DNA of 32,953 nt. Origin: an uncultured Pelagibacteraceae bacterium (GTDB lineage: Bacteria > Pseudomonadota > Alphaproteobacteria > Pelagibacterales > Pelagibacteraceae). The translations under genes were made by a program, and so were the position numbers. The stretch spans positions 1-32,953 of the forward strand of contig CACPGZ010000007.1 in assembly GCA_902633585.1 (NCBI GenBank), written 5' to 3'. Below, piece after piece: positions 25,294-32,953 of this stretch. Under the pieces are notes generated by a model. That model saw only the letters and a program-made list of their open reading frames with translations. It was not told the origin of the DNA and made no database searches. Position 1 is the first letter of the stretch. Every line of letters starts with the position of its first letter.

Positions 25294-26595
25294 ATGGGAA
25301 TTAATTTATCAAATTTTTTAGCCTCAAAATCACACGATCGAAAAATGGGGCAATATCAAGACCTTGATCACATAGACGGTTTAGCGGTATCTTCAGTTAG
25401 TGCTAATTTATACAATTCTAAAAGAGATGATTTAGCAATGTTCTATTTTCGTGACGGTGCAAATTTTGCATCACTTTATACCCAGTCTAAAATTTTGTCA
25501 GAAAACATTAAATGGAATTTAAGTCAAAAAACTCAAAAAATTTTTTCGCTCATAGTTAATACTAGAAATGCAAATTCATTCACAGGTGAGCATGGTTACA
25601 AAAGTATGCAACATCTGGCAGATTTAATTTCAAAACAATTATCTGAAAAACAAAAAGAGGATGAAGATGATCCAAAAATAATCAAACCAAAAAATCTTAT
25701 TTTTGGATGTACTGGAACAATAGGGGAAAAATTCCCTGAAGATAAAATTAGATTAAAAATACCAGAGCTTTTAAAAAACATTAAATATACACAAAATAAA
25801 TATATTTGGATGAAAGCAGCATTAGCAATAATGACCACTGACACACAGCCCAAAATAGCTATGGAAGAATGCAAAATTGGAAAAACAACAGTTAAGATCT
25901 ATGGAATAGCAAAAGGCTCAGGTATGATACAGCCTAATATGGCAACCACACTAGCGTATATTTTTACTGATGCTGATATTTCTAACGACGTGCTAAAAAA
26001 GTTACTTAAAAAAAATATTGAAAATACCTTTAATGCAATTTCGTGTGATAGCGATACTAGTACTAATGATATGATTTCAATTTTCTCCACAGGTAAAGCA
26101 AGAAATACTTTAATAAAGACAATTAATGATAAAAAGATCACATCATTTGATGAAGCTTTAAACTGTCTATTATTAAATTTAGCAAAAAGAGTTGTGGCCG
26201 ATGGAGAAGGAGCCTCAAAATTTGTAACGATAAATGTGTTAAATTCTAAAACTGAGCAAGATGCAAAAAAAATTGGTTTTTCGATTGCTAACTCTCCATT
26301 AGTAAAAACTGCAATTGCAGCTGAGGATCCAAATTGGGGCAGAATAATTATGGCAATTGGAAAATCTGATGTAGATTTAAATTTAAATAAATTATCAATA
26401 AAATTTGGTGACCTATTAATTGTAAATAAGGGAAAAATTCATAATCAGTATAATGAGAATGAAGCCGCAAAATATATGAAGGGCTTAGATATTAATATTA
26501 GTGTTGATATTGGAAATGGAAAAAAAAGCTTCACAGTTTATACTATGGATTTGACCAGTGAATATATCAAAATTAATTCAGACTACAGAAGTTAG
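25294..26595 (+). CDS. argJ: Bifunctional glutamate N-acetyltransferase / ornithine acetyltransferase
   Basis: Recycles the acetyl group from N-acetylornithine to glutamate in arginine synthesis. The 433-residue precursor normally cleaves itself before a catalytic Thr; that site is AKGSGMIQPNMATTLAYIFTDAD, with the Thr in the MATT motif. Other family segments: NTRNANSFTGEHG, IFGCTGTIGEKFP, AISCDSDTSTNDM, VVADGEGASKFVTINV, SPLVKTAIAAEDPNWGRI. The N-terminal region DGLAVSSVSANLYNSKRDDLAM is in the position of the usual GVRLA(T/A)xxAGI region. argJ with argD and argF indicates the cyclic acetyl pathway. It is divergent from secA, with 65 A/T-rich bases between. Confidence 0.95.
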   Translation: MGINLSNFLASKSHDRKMGQYQDLDHIDGLAVSSVSANLYNSKRDDLAMFYFRDGANFASLYTQSKILSENIKWNLSQKTQKIFSLIVNTRNANSFTGEHGYKSMQHLADLISKQLSEKQKEDEDDPKIIKPKNLIFGCTGTIGEKFPEDKIRLKIPELLKNIKYTQNKYIWMKAALAIMTTDTQPKIAMEECKIGKTTVKIYGIAKGSGMIQPNMATTLAYIFTDADISNDVLKKLLKKNIENTFNAISCDSDTSTNDMISIFSTGKARNTLIKTINDKKITSFDEALNCLLLNLAKRVVADGEGASKFVTINVLNSKTEQDAKKIGFSIANSPLVKTAIAAEDPNWGRIIMAIGKSDVDLNLNKLSIKFGDLLIVNKGKIHNQYNENEAAKYMKGLDINISVDIGNGKKSFTVYTMDLTSEYIKINSDYRS

Positions 26596-26636
26596 CTATG
26601 TTGAAATTTTGTATAATAGTAATTAGATAAATTATA

Positions 26637-27068
26637 ATGATTAAATATAACCTATTATGTAAAAAATGCGACTTAAGTTTTAATAGCTGGTTTGCATCTT
26701 CAAAAGAATATGACAAGCTTAATAAGAAAAAGTTGATCAATTGTCATAGCTGTGGATCTCTAAAAGTAGAAAAAAATTTAATGGCACCAAAGGTAATAAG
26801 TAAAAATTTTAGCCATAAAATTGAAAAAAAAAATCTGATAAAATATCAAAAAATAAAAAAAACAATAAACGAATACCAAAAATTTATTAAAAATAACTTT
26901 GATTATGTTGGCGAAAACTTTACTTATGAGGCGAGATCAATACATTATGATAAAAAGAAAAAAAACAAAGGTATATATGGAACAGCATCAAAACAGGATT
27001 TAAAAGAACTTAAAGAAGAGGGTATAGATGCTCAGTTGGTTCCGTGGTTTGAAAATAAGAACAATTAA
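26637..27068 (+). CDS. DUF1178 family protein
   Basis: A 143-residue protein of unknown function widespread in alphaproteobacteria. It begins with MIKYNLLCKKCDLSFNSWF and has a likely zinc ribbon: Cys8 and Cys11, then CHSCG near residue 36, followed by VEKNLMAPKV, all typical of the family. The middle is very lysine-rich; the C-terminus includes FDYVGENFTYEARSIHYDKK and YGTASKQDLKELKEEGID, the family's second conserved block. A TATAAT at 26612-26617, 20 bases upstream, could be its -10. The end overlaps ubiG by four bases. No function can be assigned. Confidence 0.88.
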   Translation: MIKYNLLCKKCDLSFNSWFASSKEYDKLNKKKLINCHSCGSLKVEKNLMAPKVISKNFSHKIEKKNLIKYQKIKKTINEYQKFIKNNFDYVGENFTYEARSIHYDKKKKNKGIYGTASKQDLKELKEEGIDAQLVPWFENKNN

Positions 27069-27793
27069 TTTTTAATAAATTTTGCAATGTAATTTACTGA
27101 CTTGTCATTACTTACACTCCATTCATTTTTTATTAAATTAAAATTCATTCCATCTACCTTGTCTAATTTAAGATTATTTTTTTCAAGTATTGAAATTAAC
27201 TCTTCAGGTTTAATAAATTTTTCCCATTCATGTGTTCCAATTGGAAGCCATCGTAATATATATTCAGCTCCTACAATTGCAAAAACATAAGATTTTAACG
27301 TTTTATTTAAGGTTGCAACAAACATAATTCCATCTTTTTTTAATAGTTTACTGCATGATTTTAAAAAAAAATTTACATCTTGAACATGTTCTACAATTTC
27401 CATATTTAAGATGACATCAAACTTATCTTTTGCATTAAATTTTTCAGGTGATGAACAGAAATAATCTATTTGAAGATTATTTTTTTTTGAATGGAGTTTT
27501 GCAACTTTGATATTCTTATCAGATGCATCAATACCAGTCACTTTAGCACCCAACCTACACATAGGTTCAGATAATAAGCCCCCGCCACATCCAATATCTA
27601 GAATTTTGATATCTTTAAGAGGAATCTCATTATAGTCGAGTTTGAAAGTCTTAATAATATTTTCTTTTATGTAAGAAATTCTAATTGGGTTAAATTTATG
27701 TAATGGTTTAAATTTACCTTCAGGATTCCACCATTCTTCCGCAATTTTAGAAAATTTTTCTATTTCTTTTTTATTTATTGTGTTATTTTTCAT
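27065..27793 (-). CDS. ubiG: Ubiquinone biosynthesis O-methyltransferase UbiG
   Basis: SAM-dependent enzyme that carries out both O-methylations in ubiquinone synthesis. The 242 residues begin with the typical IAEEWWNPEGKFKPLHKFNPIR, then SAM motif I ILDIGCGGGLLSEPMCRLGA (about 64-83), motif II with IDASDKNIKVA, DVILNMEIVEHVQDV, and the C-terminal GTHEWEKFIKPEEL. The length and HEW-xxF-xxPxEL match UbiG rather than other class I methyltransferases. It is convergent with the DUF1178 gene and divergent from lysC (69 bases apart). Confidence 0.94.
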   Translation of the reverse strand: MKNNTINKKEIEKFSKIAEEWWNPEGKFKPLHKFNPIRISYIKENIIKTFKLDYNEIPLKDIKILDIGCGGGLLSEPMCRLGAKVTGIDASDKNIKVAKLHSKKNNLQIDYFCSSPEKFNAKDKFDVILNMEIVEHVQDVNFFLKSCSKLLKKDGIMFVATLNKTLKSYVFAIVGAEYILRWLPIGTHEWEKFIKPEELISILEKNNLKLDKVDGMNFNLIKNEWSVSNDKSVNYIAKFIKN

Positions 27794-27862
27794 ATCTGAG
27801 TTGACTTTATATTCAACATGTATTTATTCAATATTTTTTAAATTTAAAAACATTATTTTATC

Positions 27863-29083
27863 ATGAAAATTGTAGTATTAAAATTTGGTGGCACTTCAGT
27901 TGGTACTATCAAAAAGATAAAAAGAGTTGCTAAAATAATCATTGGCTATAAAAAGATAAACTACAAGGTTATTGTAGTTTCATCAGCTATGAGTGGTGTG
28001 ACAAATGAGTTGATAAAAAAATCTTTTGAAATAAGTGATAGTTTTTCAGACTCAGAGCATGATGTTTTGGTTTCTTCAGGTGAGCAAGTTGCATGTTCTT
28101 TGATAGCTGGAAGATTAATTCATGATGGGTATAAAGCTAGATCTTGGTTATCTTGGCAAGTTCCAATTATGACAAAGGGAAAGTATAAAAATTCAAGAAT
28201 AAATCAAATCAATAAAACAAATATTATCAATTATTTAAAAAAGGGTGGCATACCAATAGTCACTGGATTTCAGGGGCTAAATGATGAAAATAGAATTACA
28301 ACTATAGGACGGGGGGGATCTGATGCAAGTGCAATTATGATTGCTAAGTTTTTCAAAGCAAGGAGATGTATAATTTATACTGATGTAGAGGGAATATACA
28401 CTACTGATCCTAATAAATTGAAAAATGCAAAAAAAATTAAAGTAATTTCTTATGAAGAGATGTTAGAGATGGCATCATTAGGCGCAAAAGTTATGCAGCC
28501 AGTTTCAATACAAGATGCAAGATTAAATAGGATTAATATTGAGGTAAAATCTTCTTTTTCTAAGAGGTCAGGAACATTGATTACTAAAAGATCCAATATA
28601 GTAAATAATAAAATTGTTACTGGGATTTCCTCAACTCAAAATGACTCAAAAGTTTCTCTTGTAGGTGTTAGAGATAAGCCCGGAGTTGCTGCTGCAATCT
28701 TCAAACCATTATCTAAAAATTTAATAAACGTAGACATGGTTGTACAAAATATTTCTGCTAATGGAAAAGAAACAGACTTAACATTTACAATAAAAACAAA
28801 CGACTTAAATAAAACAAAAAAAATTATTCAGCAAAATAAAACTATTAATTATAGAAAGTTACTTTTCGAGAAAGGTGTTTCTAAAATTTCAGTGATTGGT
28901 GTAGGCATGATAACCACACCTGGAGTTACATTTAGAATGTTTCAATCATTGGCAAATAAAAAAATAAATATTAAAGTAATCTCAACTTCTGAGATTAAAA
29001 TTTCAGTTTTGATTGATAAAAAAGATACACAAAAAGCTTTGATTGCACTTCATAAAGAATTTAAATTAGACCAAAAAAAATGA
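27863..29083 (+). CDS. lysC: Aspartate kinase
   Basis: First step of the aspartate family (lysine, threonine, methionine). The 406-residue alpha-type protein starts with [15 protein letters not shown], then [45 protein letters not shown] and [14 protein letters not shown]. Two ACT domains (about 265-335 and 345-402) bind feedback inhibitors. It starts a coupled run: the stop overlaps the ispG start as ATGA. TTGACT at 27801-27806 could be a -35, but I see no good -10 at the right distance. Confidence 0.96.
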   Translation: MKIVVLKFGGTSVGTIKKIKRVAKIIIGYKKINYKVIVVSSAMSGVTNELIKKSFEISDSFSDSEHDVLVSSGEQVACSLIAGRLIHDGYKARSWLSWQVPIMTKGKYKNSRINQINKTNIINYLKKGGIPIVTGFQGLNDENRITTIGRGGSDASAIMIAKFFKARRCIIYTDVEGIYTTDPNKLKNAKKIKVISYEEMLEMASLGAKVMQPVSIQDARLNRINIEVKSSFSKRSGTLITKRSNIVNNKIVTGISSTQNDSKVSLVGVRDKPGVAAAIFKPLSKNLINVDMVVQNISANGKETDLTFTIKTNDLNKTKKIIQQNKTINYRKLLFEKGVSKISVIGVGMITTPGVTFRMFQSLANKKINIKVISTSEIKISVLIDKKDTQKALIALHKEFKLDQKK

Positions 29084-30180
29084 GCATAAGACCTTTCAGA
29101 GATATAAAAAGAAGAAAAACGAGAGAGATTAATGTTGGAAAAGTAAAAGTTGGAGGAGAAAACCCTATATCAGTTCAATCAATGACCAATACTCTTACCA
29201 CTGATATAAAAGCTACAATTAAACAAATTAATGAAATTAGCTCTGAGGGAGCTGACATAGTTAGAGTCTCTTGTCCTGATGAGTTATCATCCAAAGCATT
29301 AAAAGAAATAATTAAGCATGTTGATGTACCTATAGTCGCTGATATTCATTTCCACTACAAAAGAGCAATTGAAGCTGCTGAAAATGGTGCGAGTTGTTTA
29401 AGAATTAATCCTGGGAATATTGGAAGTAAAGATAAAATTAAAGAAGTCGTAAAAGCTGCAATCGATCATAATTGTTCAATAAGAGTAGGAGTTAATGCGG
29501 GATCTCTAGAAAAAGATATCTTAGAAAAATATAAAGAACCATGTCCAGAGGCATTGGTTGAAAGTGCTCTAAGAAATATTAGGATACTTGAGGATGAAAA
29601 TTTTCAAAATTTAAAGATCAGTGTTAAGTCATCGGATGTTTTCTTGTCCGTCGAAGCGTATAAACAATTGTCAAAATCCACCGATTATCCACTACACTTA
29701 GGGATTACGGAGGCAGGAGGATTTATACCTGGAAGTATTAAATCTTCAATCGGATTAGGAACATTACTTTTAGACGGCATCGGTGACACCATCAGAATTT
29801 CTTTATCAGATAATCCTGTTGAAGAAGTCAAAATTGGTAACGAAATACTAAAATCCTTAAATTTAAGAGAAAGGGGGGTCAAAATAATTTCTTGTCCTTC
29901 ATGCGCAAGACAAGGTTTTGAAGTAATCGAAACTGTAAAAATATTGGAGGAAAAACTCTCACATATAAAAACTCCAATCACTTTATCTGTAATTGGTTGT
30001 GTAGTTAATGGCCCTGGAGAAGCAGCTTTGACAGATGTCGGAATAACTGGAGGTAAAAAAGGAAATAATATGCTTTATTTGTCTGGAGTGCAGTCTGAAA
30101 AAGTTTTAACCAGGGATATGATTGATAGGGTTGTAAACGAAATTGAAAAAAAAGCATCTGAATTAGATAATTCAAAATGA
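29080..30180 (+). CDS. ispG: 4-hydroxy-3-methylbut-2-en-1-yl diphosphate synthase
   Basis: A 4Fe-4S enzyme of the MEP isoprenoid pathway converting MEcPP to HMBPP. At 366 residues it is the bacterial short form: [49 protein letters not shown] and RINPGNIG in the TIM barrel, then the cluster cysteines in [13 protein letters not shown] and [13 protein letters not shown], where the Glu is the fourth ligand. It overlaps lysC and prfA by four bases each (both ATGA), so all three are likely translated in sequence. Confidence 0.97.
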   Translation: MSIRPFRDIKRRKTREINVGKVKVGGENPISVQSMTNTLTTDIKATIKQINEISSEGADIVRVSCPDELSSKALKEIIKHVDVPIVADIHFHYKRAIEAAENGASCLRINPGNIGSKDKIKEVVKAAIDHNCSIRVGVNAGSLEKDILEKYKEPCPEALVESALRNIRILEDENFQNLKISVKSSDVFLSVEAYKQLSKSTDYPLHLGITEAGGFIPGSIKSSIGLGTLLLDGIGDTIRISLSDNPVEEVKIGNEILKSLNLRERGVKIISCPSCARQGFEVIETVKILEEKLSHIKTPITLSVIGCVVNGPGEAALTDVGITGGKKGNNMLYLSGVQSEKVLTRDMIDRVVNEIEKKASELDNSK

Positions 30181-31250
30181 TACCTGTAAAAACTGTCAAT
30201 GATTTAATTAAAAAACATGCCTTATTAGAGAAAGAGTTATCCTCAGGGGAAATTGATAAAAATTCTTTCGCTGAAAAGTCCAAAGAATATGCAGATCTCA
30301 ATGAAATTATTAAAATTGCCAAATTTTATATTTCTTTTGAAGAAGATAAAAAAGAAATTCAAACAATTTTAGAGGATAAAAACTCAGATCCAGATATGAT
30401 AAAAATGGCAGAAACAGAATTGAATAATTTAGAAATTGAAAATGAGAAAAATGAAAAAAAATTAAAGTTGTTTTTATTACCAAAAGATGAAGCAGATAAA
30501 AAAAATGCAATAATTGAAATTAGAGCTGGAACGGGCGGTTTAGAAGCTAGTTTATTTGCTTCAGACCTTTTTAAAATGTATGAAAAAGTAATTAACAAAA
30601 AAAAATGGAGTCTTGAATTAATTTCAATTTCTAGAAGTGAAGCTGGTGGTTTAAAAGAAGTTATTGCCTCAATAAAAGGGAATAATATTTATTCTACTTT
30701 GAAATATGAAAGTGGTGTTCATAGAGTACAAAGAGTACCTGATACAGAAACACAGGGAAGGGTTCACACTTCTGCAGCAACAGTTGCAGTTTTGCCAGAA
30801 GCAGAGGAAGTTGATCTTAAGATAAATGAAAGTGATTTAAGAATTGATGTTTTCAGGGCTGGTGGACCAGGAGGGCAGTCAGTAAATACTACAGATAGTG
30901 CTGTGAGGATAACTCATATTCCAACAGGAATTTCTGTTTCACAACAAGATGAAAAATCTCAACATAAAAATAAAGCTAAAGGAATGAAAATTTTAAGGGC
31001 TAGATTATATGAGCTTGAAAGGTCTAGAATTGAAAGCGAAAGATCAAAAGATAGGAAAAATAAGATAGGTTCGGGTGACAGATCAGAAAGAATTAGAACC
31101 TATAATTTTCCACAAGGAAGAGTTACCGATCATAGAATAAATTTAACTTTACACAAGCTTGATGAATTTTTAGAGGGCGAGGTATTTGATGAGATAATTG
31201 AGGCATTAACTCTTCGAGCACAAGAAGAAAGTCTGAATATTTTAAATTAA
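30177..31250 (+). CDS. prfA: Peptide chain release factor 1
   Basis: Recognises UAA/UAG stop codons. The 357 residues include a coiled-coil N-terminal domain (about 1-100), [19 protein letters not shown], the anticodon-mimic PxT motif as Pro-Asp-Thr at 188-190 ([14 protein letters not shown]), and the GGQ motif at 232-234 ([18 protein letters not shown]). PxT rather than SPF makes it RF1, not RF2. Coupled to ispG by ATGA and to prmC, whose start uses the last base of the stop (TAATG); prmC methylates the GGQ Gln. Confidence 0.97.
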   Translation: MIPVKTVNDLIKKHALLEKELSSGEIDKNSFAEKSKEYADLNEIIKIAKFYISFEEDKKEIQTILEDKNSDPDMIKMAETELNNLEIENEKNEKKLKLFLLPKDEADKKNAIIEIRAGTGGLEASLFASDLFKMYEKVINKKKWSLELISISRSEAGGLKEVIASIKGNNIYSTLKYESGVHRVQRVPDTETQGRVHTSAATVAVLPEAEEVDLKINESDLRIDVFRAGGPGGQSVNTTDSAVRITHIPTGISVSQQDEKSQHKNKAKGMKILRARLYELERSRIESERSKDRKNKIGSGDRSERIRTYNFPQGRVTDHRINLTLHKLDEFLEGEVFDEIIEALTLRAQEESLNILN

Positions 31251-32092
31251 TGAAAATTGAAATTGCAATTAAAAAGGCTTGTCAGGAGCTTAAAAAGAAT
31301 AAGATAACTTCTGCTTTATTAGATAGTGAAATTTTATTATCTAAAGTTATCAACAAAGATAGAAAGTTCATTTTGTTAAACTTTGATAGAAAACTTAATC
31401 AAAAAGATCAAGATATTTTTAAAAATCTAATTTTAGAACGTTCAAAAGGAAAGCCGGTAGCGTACTTAACTGGTTTAAAGTCATTTTGGAACTATAATTT
31501 TAAAGTGAATGAAAAAGTTTTAATTCCAAGACCAGAAACTGAGATAATAGTAGAACAAGTTTTAAAAATTTACAAAAATAAGGATAATCTCAATTTTTTA
31601 GAGATTGGTGTTGGATCAGGATGTATATCACTCTCAATATTAAAAGAAAAAAAGTCTTTTTTAGCTACAGGTGTAGATTTAAGTAAAGATTGTATTAAAA
31701 TATGCAGATATAATGCAAATAAACTTGGTGTAAGTAATAGAATAAAATTACTGAAATCAGATGTTGACAATTTAATTTTTCGCAAATATGATTTAATTAT
31801 TGCTAATCCTCCTTACATAAAAAAGTTAGATTTAAGTAAATTAGATAGGGATGTGAAAAATTATGAGCCGAAATTAGCACTTTATGGTGGATTAGAGGGT
31901 TTATCAGTAATCAGAAAAGTTATTAAAAAATCGTCTGAATTGATAAAAAAATGTGGCAAACTTGTTTTAGAAATTGGTTATGACCAAAGAGAACCGGTTA
32001 AGAAAATGCTAAATGAGAATAATTTCTATGTTAATGAGTCTTTGAAAGATTTAGCTAAAAATGATCGATGTATAATTAGTACAAAAAAATAA
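31250..32092 (+). CDS. prmC: Release factor glutamine methyltransferase
   Basis: Methylates the Gln of the GGQ motif in release factors. The 280 residues comprise an N-terminal helical domain (about 1-75) ending with KPVAYLTGLKSFW, then LIPRPETEIIVE (91-102), SAM motif I FLEIGVGSGCISL (116-128), GVDLSKDCI, and the catalytic NPPYI (186-190), followed by EPKLALYGGLEGL. Its place right after prfA is the standard arrangement and confirms the call over other N5-glutamine methyltransferases. Confidence 0.95.
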   Translation: MKIEIAIKKACQELKKNKITSALLDSEILLSKVINKDRKFILLNFDRKLNQKDQDIFKNLILERSKGKPVAYLTGLKSFWNYNFKVNEKVLIPRPETEIIVEQVLKIYKNKDNLNFLEIGVGSGCISLSILKEKKSFLATGVDLSKDCIKICRYNANKLGVSNRIKLLKSDVDNLIFRKYDLIIANPPYIKKLDLSKLDRDVKNYEPKLALYGGLEGLSVIRKVIKKSSELIKKCGKLVLEIGYDQREPVKKMLNENNFYVNESLKDLAKNDRCIISTKK

Positions 32093-32097
32093 ATTTT

Positions 32098-32499
32098 ATG
32101 GTTACATTTAGAAATAACAACAACATTAGAAGAAACAACTTCAGACGAAATGACAGAGGTTTTAAATCTAACTTAGATAGACCAAAATATGGTTCTAACT
32201 TTTCAAAAAATGAGAGTTTCCAGAGAAAGTCGCCAGGAAGAAATAATCACAATGCATCAAAATTAATTGAAAAATATAGTAATCTTGCAAGGGAAGCTTT
32301 GTCTAGTGGAGATAAAATTTTATCTGAAAATTATTTTCAACATGCAGACCATTTCACTAGAATTTTAAATTATCAGGATAGTCAAAGGAAACTAAATTCG
32401 ACAAATAATGATATTTCTAAATCACAACAGAATATAGCTGAAGAGAATAAAAATCAGAACCATACCGAGGAGAAAAAAGCAATAACTCAGATTAAATAA
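32098..32499 (+). CDS. DUF4167 domain-containing protein
   Basis: A 133-residue protein of a family common in alphaproteobacteria and often found after prmC. The first 45 residues are rich in Asn, Arg and Gly (RNNFRRNDRGFKSN), probably disordered and nucleic acid binding. Residues about 51-95 form the conserved helical core: NHNASKLIEKYSNLAREALS, GDKILSENYFQHADHFTRIL. The C-terminus is polar, with many Gln, Asn and Lys. It starts five bases after prmC and is likely in the same transcript. Function is unknown. Confidence 0.85.
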   Translation: MVTFRNNNNIRRNNFRRNDRGFKSNLDRPKYGSNFSKNESFQRKSPGRNNHNASKLIEKYSNLAREALSSGDKILSENYFQHADHFTRILNYQDSQRKLNSTNNDISKSQQNIAEENKNQNHTEEKKAITQIK

Positions 32500-32513
32500 A
32501 TATTTCTTAAAGA

Positions 32514-32953
32514 TTAATTCATACCAACAATTTTTTCGGACTTTAAAACATTTAATTTTATTTTTTTAGTTTCAAAAAGTTTTCTATTTTCTCCCTTAAG
32601 AATTTTTCCAGAAGGAAGCTTTAAAGTTTGAGAATTTACTTTTTTTCCATTAATTAGTACTTCATAGTGTAAATGTGGTCCAGTGGATTTCCCTGTTGAG
32701 CCAACATACCCAATGGTTTGCCCCTGTTTAACTCTAACTCCACTTCTTAATCCAGCAGCAAATTTAGACATGTGAGCATAAATTGTTTGATAGGTTGAAT
32801 TGTGTTTGATAACTACACAATTTCCGCCTCCGCCACACCAGCCTGCTTTCTTAACCACTCCTGACCCAGATGCCATTATTGGTGTTCCTGTTGGAGCAGC
32901 AAAGTCTGTTCCTTTGTGCATTTTATTAAATCCATCTATTGGATGTTTTCTCA
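32514..32953 (-). CDS. M23 family metallopeptidase (5' end cut by window edge)
   Basis: C-terminal 146 codons of a peptidoglycan endopeptidase (LytM/M23 fold), acting in the periplasm. The frame is open to the window edge, where it reads RKHPIDGFNKMHKGTDFAAP: the zinc ligands are the His and Asp of HKGTD. Further features are GTPIMASGSGVVKKAGW, then the HxH motif in TGPHLHYEVLINGK. The segment from GQTIGYVGSTGKSTG to HLHYEV is typical of cell-division peptidases such as MepM. An ATG at 32921 is internal to the domain, so it is not the start. The first catalytic domain residues and any membrane anchor lie outside the window. Its tail faces the DUF4167 gene 14 bases away. Confidence 0.9.
   Translation of the reverse strand, partial: RKHPIDGFNKMHKGTDFAAPTGTPIMASGSGVVKKAGWCGGGGNCVVIKHNSTYQTIYAHMSKFAAGLRSGVRVKQGQTIGYVGSTGKSTGPHLHYEVLINGKKVNSQTLKLPSGKILKGENRKLFETKKIKLNVLKSEKIVGMN

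Noticed and set aside
1-32953. CRISPR arrays, insertion sequences, prophage genes, tRNA genes
   Set aside because: No regularly spaced repeats, transposase or integrase motifs, or cloverleaf with conserved T-loop were found in reading both strands.

Overview
The window looks like a stretch of core chromosome from a streamlined, strongly A+T-rich marine alphaproteobacterium, most probably of the SAR11 (Pelagibacterales) type. The evidence is the low GC seen throughout, A/T homopolymers inside genes, almost no intergenic space, and an alphaproteobacterial gene set: gcrA, a membrane-anchored CycM-type cytochrome c, an NDUFA9-like protein, DUF1178 and DUF4167 proteins, and the orders trpF-trpB-trpA-accD, argD-argF and dnaX-ybaB-recR. 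The assignment is inference from gene content; there is no rRNA gene here. No phage, insertion sequence, CRISPR array, tRNA or long repeat was seen. No gap between genes exceeds 300 bases; the longest are 12168-12335, 6209-6370, 16645-16777 (which holds the SRP RNA), 14968-15073 and 21495-21592.

Layout. Positions 1-6208 (minus strand) read rpsA, ihfB, pyrF, trpF, trpB, trpA, accD: translation, nucleoid protein, pyrimidine, tryptophan and fatty acid genes, nearly all overlapping or touching. Positions 6371-10669 (minus) read rnd, kdsD, lptC, lptB, aroA: Kdo/LPS synthesis and export plus the shikimate pathway. Positions 10690-15000 hold an NDUFA9-like gene, gcrA (minus), argD-argF and cycM (minus). 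Positions 15074-19346 (plus) hold kdsB, pheA, the SRP RNA gene ffs, dnaX, ybaB and recR. Positions 19338-25228 hold glcB (minus), accA (plus) and secA (minus). Positions 25294-27793 hold argJ, a DUF1178 gene and ubiG (minus). Positions 27863-32499 (plus) are a tightly coupled run lysC-ispG-prfA-prmC followed by a DUF4167 gene, and an M23 peptidase gene (minus) runs off the right edge.

Functionally this is housekeeping: two of three steps from ornithine acetylation to citrulline (argJ, argD, argF), aromatic amino acids (aroA, pheA, trpFBA), Kdo-LPS (kdsD, kdsB, lptB, lptC), both carboxyltransferase subunits of acetyl-CoA carboxylase (accA, accD, about 20 kb apart), the protein export machinery (secA and 4.5S RNA) and release factor 1 with its methylase.

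I did not find a new multi-gene system. The observations most worth checking are: a tryptophan synthase pair that has lost several near-invariant residues, including both partners of the known alpha-beta salt bridge; an AccA with a C-terminal membrane anchor; a compact SRP RNA with an excellent promoter lying 7 bases before the dnaX start; and an A9 run in dnaX positioned to give a gamma-length product.
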